From: Sulfurospirillum sp. UBA1314 | GTDB taxonomy: Bacteria > Campylobacterota > Campylobacteria > Campylobacterales > Sulfurospirillaceae | DNA: 14,993 nucleotides | Assembly (NCBI GenBank): GCA_002307095.1 | Contig: DBTO01000282.1 | Coordinates: 1 to 14,993, forward strand | Direction: 5' to 3' | Shown here: in pieces, positions 13,772-14,993 of the stretch | Layout of the letters: every line of letters begins with the position of its first letter | How positions within the stretch are numbered: the stretch's first letter is position 1 | The notes under the pieces: model-generated | Databases searched by the model: none | Told to the model about the DNA's origin: nothing | What the model saw: only the letters and a program-made list of their open reading frames with translations | Program-made: the position numbers and the translations under genes

Positions 13772-13797
13772 GAGCCATTTCAAAATAGCTCTTATGC
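13766..13797. terminator. Hairpin between the C_GCAxxG_C_C gene and mnmA
   Basis: Perfect 10-base stem GCATAAGAGC / GCTCTTATGC with a 12-base loop that can add an inner ATTT/AAAT pairing. It covers the stop codon of the upstream gene and ends 5 bases before the mnmA stop. No long U-tract on either side, so it may also act as an RNA 3' end stabiliser. Confidence 0.6.
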
Positions 13798-13801
13798 ACG
13801 T

Positions 13802-14821
13802 TTACGCTTCGATCCAGCCGCCACCAATGACAAGGTCATCTTGATAGACAACGAGCGCTTGACCGCTTGCGAGTCCGTAAACACCTTCGTGAAGCTGCGC
13901 GATGATCTTGCCATCCACAACGCTCACATGCGCTTTGGTTTTCGCACTTCGGTAGCGCACTTTGACACCGTATTCACCCTCTTTAAAATCTTCACCTAGG
14001 GAAAAATTCTCGGCGATGACTTTGGTTTGAATGAGGTCTTCTTTGGTTCCTGCGATCACGGTATTGGTCTTCGCGTCGATGTTCACGACAAAGTGAGGGT
14101 CATGTGCTCCGTTAATCGTCAACCCTTTGCGTTTGCCAATCGTGTAGTGCATGTAGCCTTTGTGTTCGCCAATGACGTTGCCTTCGACATCTTTAATAAC
14201 GCCTTTTTGATCGACGTTGATATGTTTTTTCAAAACCTCAATGTAGGTGTCGGTCACAAAGCAGATCTCTTGGGACTCTTTGTAGCTCTCAAGCGTGCCA
14301 AGCCATGGTAACTCTTTGAGGGCAATAGGTTTGATATCATTTTTCAGCATGCCGCCCAGTGGGAAAATGATCTTCTCGACCACCTCTTTTTTCAGTCCAA
14401 ACAGAAAATAACTTTGGTCTTTTGACATATCAAATGCTTCTTGGATATGCCCGTTTTCAACGCGTGCATAATGCCCTGTTGCAATTTTCTCGCATCCCAT
14501 CTCCATCGCTTTTTCAAAGGCAAATCCAAATTTCATTTTTGGATTGCAAAAAGCACAGGGATTGGGGGTTTTGCCTTGTTCGTAGGATCTTACAAAGTAG
14601 TCATAGACATGCTCTTTAAAAAGCACTTTGGCATCGATAATATGGGCCTCAATGCCCAAATGATGGCTGACTTTTTCGATATTGGCGATATTGATCGCAT
14701 GTTTTTTCTCATCGTCATGAAGTTTAAGATAGATGCCAATGACTTCATGACCTTGGTTTTTGAGCAAATAAGCGGAGTAGCTAGAATCTATTCCGCCACT
14801 CATAAGGAGTGCAATTTTCAT
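13802..14821 (-). CDS. mnmA: tRNA-specific 2-thiouridylase
   Basis: Thiolates U34 of tRNA-Lys, -Glu and -Gln using ATP and sulfur relayed from a cysteine desulfurase. 339 aa, slightly short of the ~360 aa norm. The PP-loop S-G-G-I-D-S-S is at 8-14. The catalytic Cys is probably Cys92 in N-P-C-A-F-C-N, with its partner Cys187 in S-Q-E-I-C-F. A-T-G-H-Y-A-R is at 114-120, D-Q-S-Y-F-L-F at 135-141, and H-Y-T-I-G-K-R-K-G-L near 225-234. The C-terminal beta-barrel segment includes V-R-Y-R at 288-291. Only a weak A/G-rich site precedes the ATG, but no alternative start fits the family N-terminus better. It is convergent with the preceding operon. A second mnmA elsewhere in the genome cannot be excluded. 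Confidence 0.92.
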   Translation of the reverse strand: MKIALLMSGGIDSSYSAYLLKNQGHEVIGIYLKLHDDEKKHAINIANIEKVSHHLGIEAHIIDAKVLFKEHVYDYFVRSYEQGKTPNPCAFCNPKMKFGFAFEKAMEMGCEKIATGHYARVENGHIQEAFDMSKDQSYFLFGLKKEVVEKIIFPLGGMLKNDIKPIALKELPWLGTLESYKESQEICFVTDTYIEVLKKHINVDQKGVIKDVEGNVIGEHKGYMHYTIGKRKGLTINGAHDPHFVVNIDAKTNTVIAGTKEDLIQTKVIAENFSLGEDFKEGEYGVKVRYRSAKTKAHVSVVDGKIIAQLHEGVYGLASGQALVVYQDDLVIGGGWIEA

Positions 14822-14882
14822 AGATGTATTCTCTTTTATTTAGGATTCGACGTCTAAAGAGTAAAAGTCTTTACGTTTCGTG

Positions 14883-14917
14883 TTAGCCCAAAATAGGGCA
14901 CAGAGGGTCAGGGCTAA
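14883..14917. other. Inverted repeat TTAGCCC / GGGCTAA upstream of mnmA
   Basis: Seven-base arms at 14883-14889 and 14911-14917 with a 21-base loop; an alternative inner pairing is GCCC / GGGC at 14886-14889 and 14896-14899. It lies in the non-coding end of the window. Whether it is an RNA structure or part of a longer element running out of the window is unknown. Confidence 0.35.
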
Positions 14918-14921
14918 ACTT

Positions 14922-14956
14922 TTAACTTTTCGTTACATGTAAAGATGAAAAGTTAA
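14922..14956. other. Hairpin carrying TTACATGTAA in its loop
   Basis: Perfect 10-base stem TTAACTTTTC / GAAAAGTTAA around a 15-base loop that holds copy 10 of the repeat. Apart from these two inverted repeats I see no gene in 14822-14993; the open stretch from ATG 14973 to the window end is too short to judge. Confidence 0.6.
14933..14942 (+). repeat. TTACATGTAA palindrome, copy 10 (hairpin loop upstream of mnmA)
   Basis: Exact copy followed by AG, sitting in the loop of the hairpin at 14922-14956. As the word is itself a palindrome, the whole structure could extrude as a nested stem. Confidence 0.9.
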
Positions 14957-14993
14957 GCATTGGGTTAGAAACATGGGGAATTTCGTGAGAGGC

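Noticed and set aside
1767..14942. The repeated word as a CRISPR array or transposon end
   Set aside because: Spacing is irregular (147 to about 2,600 bases), intervals are ordinary genes, and there is no transposase, target duplication or regular spacer length.
14973..14993. Possible gene start M-G-N-F-V-R-G at the window's right end
   Set aside because: Only seven codons visible and no ribosome binding site; cannot be supported.

Overview
The window looks like a chromosomal segment of a free-living Campylobacterota (epsilonproteobacterial) organism, probably Sulfurospirillum or a close relative. The genus is an inference from protein character and gene order, not from a marker gene. The strongest pointer is the order accB-accC / SurA-like / gltX / malic enzyme / upp / mqnA. 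As I recall it, this is the order around Cj1286c-Cj1291c (with Cj1285c) in Campylobacter jejuni. A futalosine-pathway menaquinone gene (mqnA) and a moderately AT-rich composition fit as well.

Layout. 1-1701 (+): end of accB and all of accC, the biotin carrier and biotin carboxylase of acetyl-CoA carboxylase, closed by a perfect bidirectional hairpin. 1780-2634 (-): an exported SurA-like chaperone. 2836-6139 (+): a tightly packed gltX, malic enzyme, upp run with overlapping or abutting genes, ended by a second bidirectional hairpin. 6188-8242 (-): mqnA followed by gdhA, so glutamate dehydrogenase sits between upp and mqnA. 8367-10117 (+): a TerC-family membrane protein translationally coupled to a divergent MreB-like actin homologue. 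10235-11834 (+): a compact arsenic module (thioredoxin-coupled arsenate reductase, DUF318/ArsP-type permease, small CxxC thioredoxin-like protein) with an ArsR-type operator candidate upstream but no arsR in view. 11879-13771 (+): a membrane-anchored diguanylate cyclase followed after 9 bases by a C_GCAxxG_C_C redox protein. 13802-14821 (-): mnmA. 14822-14993: no supportable gene, but two inverted repeats.

The most unusual signal is not a gene. The exact 10-base palindrome TTACATGTAA occurs ten times in 15 kb, against roughly 0.04 expected by a simple hand estimate, and there are two one-mismatch relatives. Nine of the ten copies are followed by A on the + strand; the tenth shows the same A when read on the - strand. 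Copies lie inside genes, read in two frames as L-H-V-K or L-T-C-K, at gene ends, next to terminators, in a 5' leader and in the loop of a hairpin. One copy supplies a stop codon and one supplies part of a ribosome binding site. This scatter resembles a genome-wide repeated word (uptake sequence, HIP1-like or architecture motif) more than an operator. Four exact copies fall within 1.45 kb over the arsenic module, with one in each of its three genes and one in its leader.
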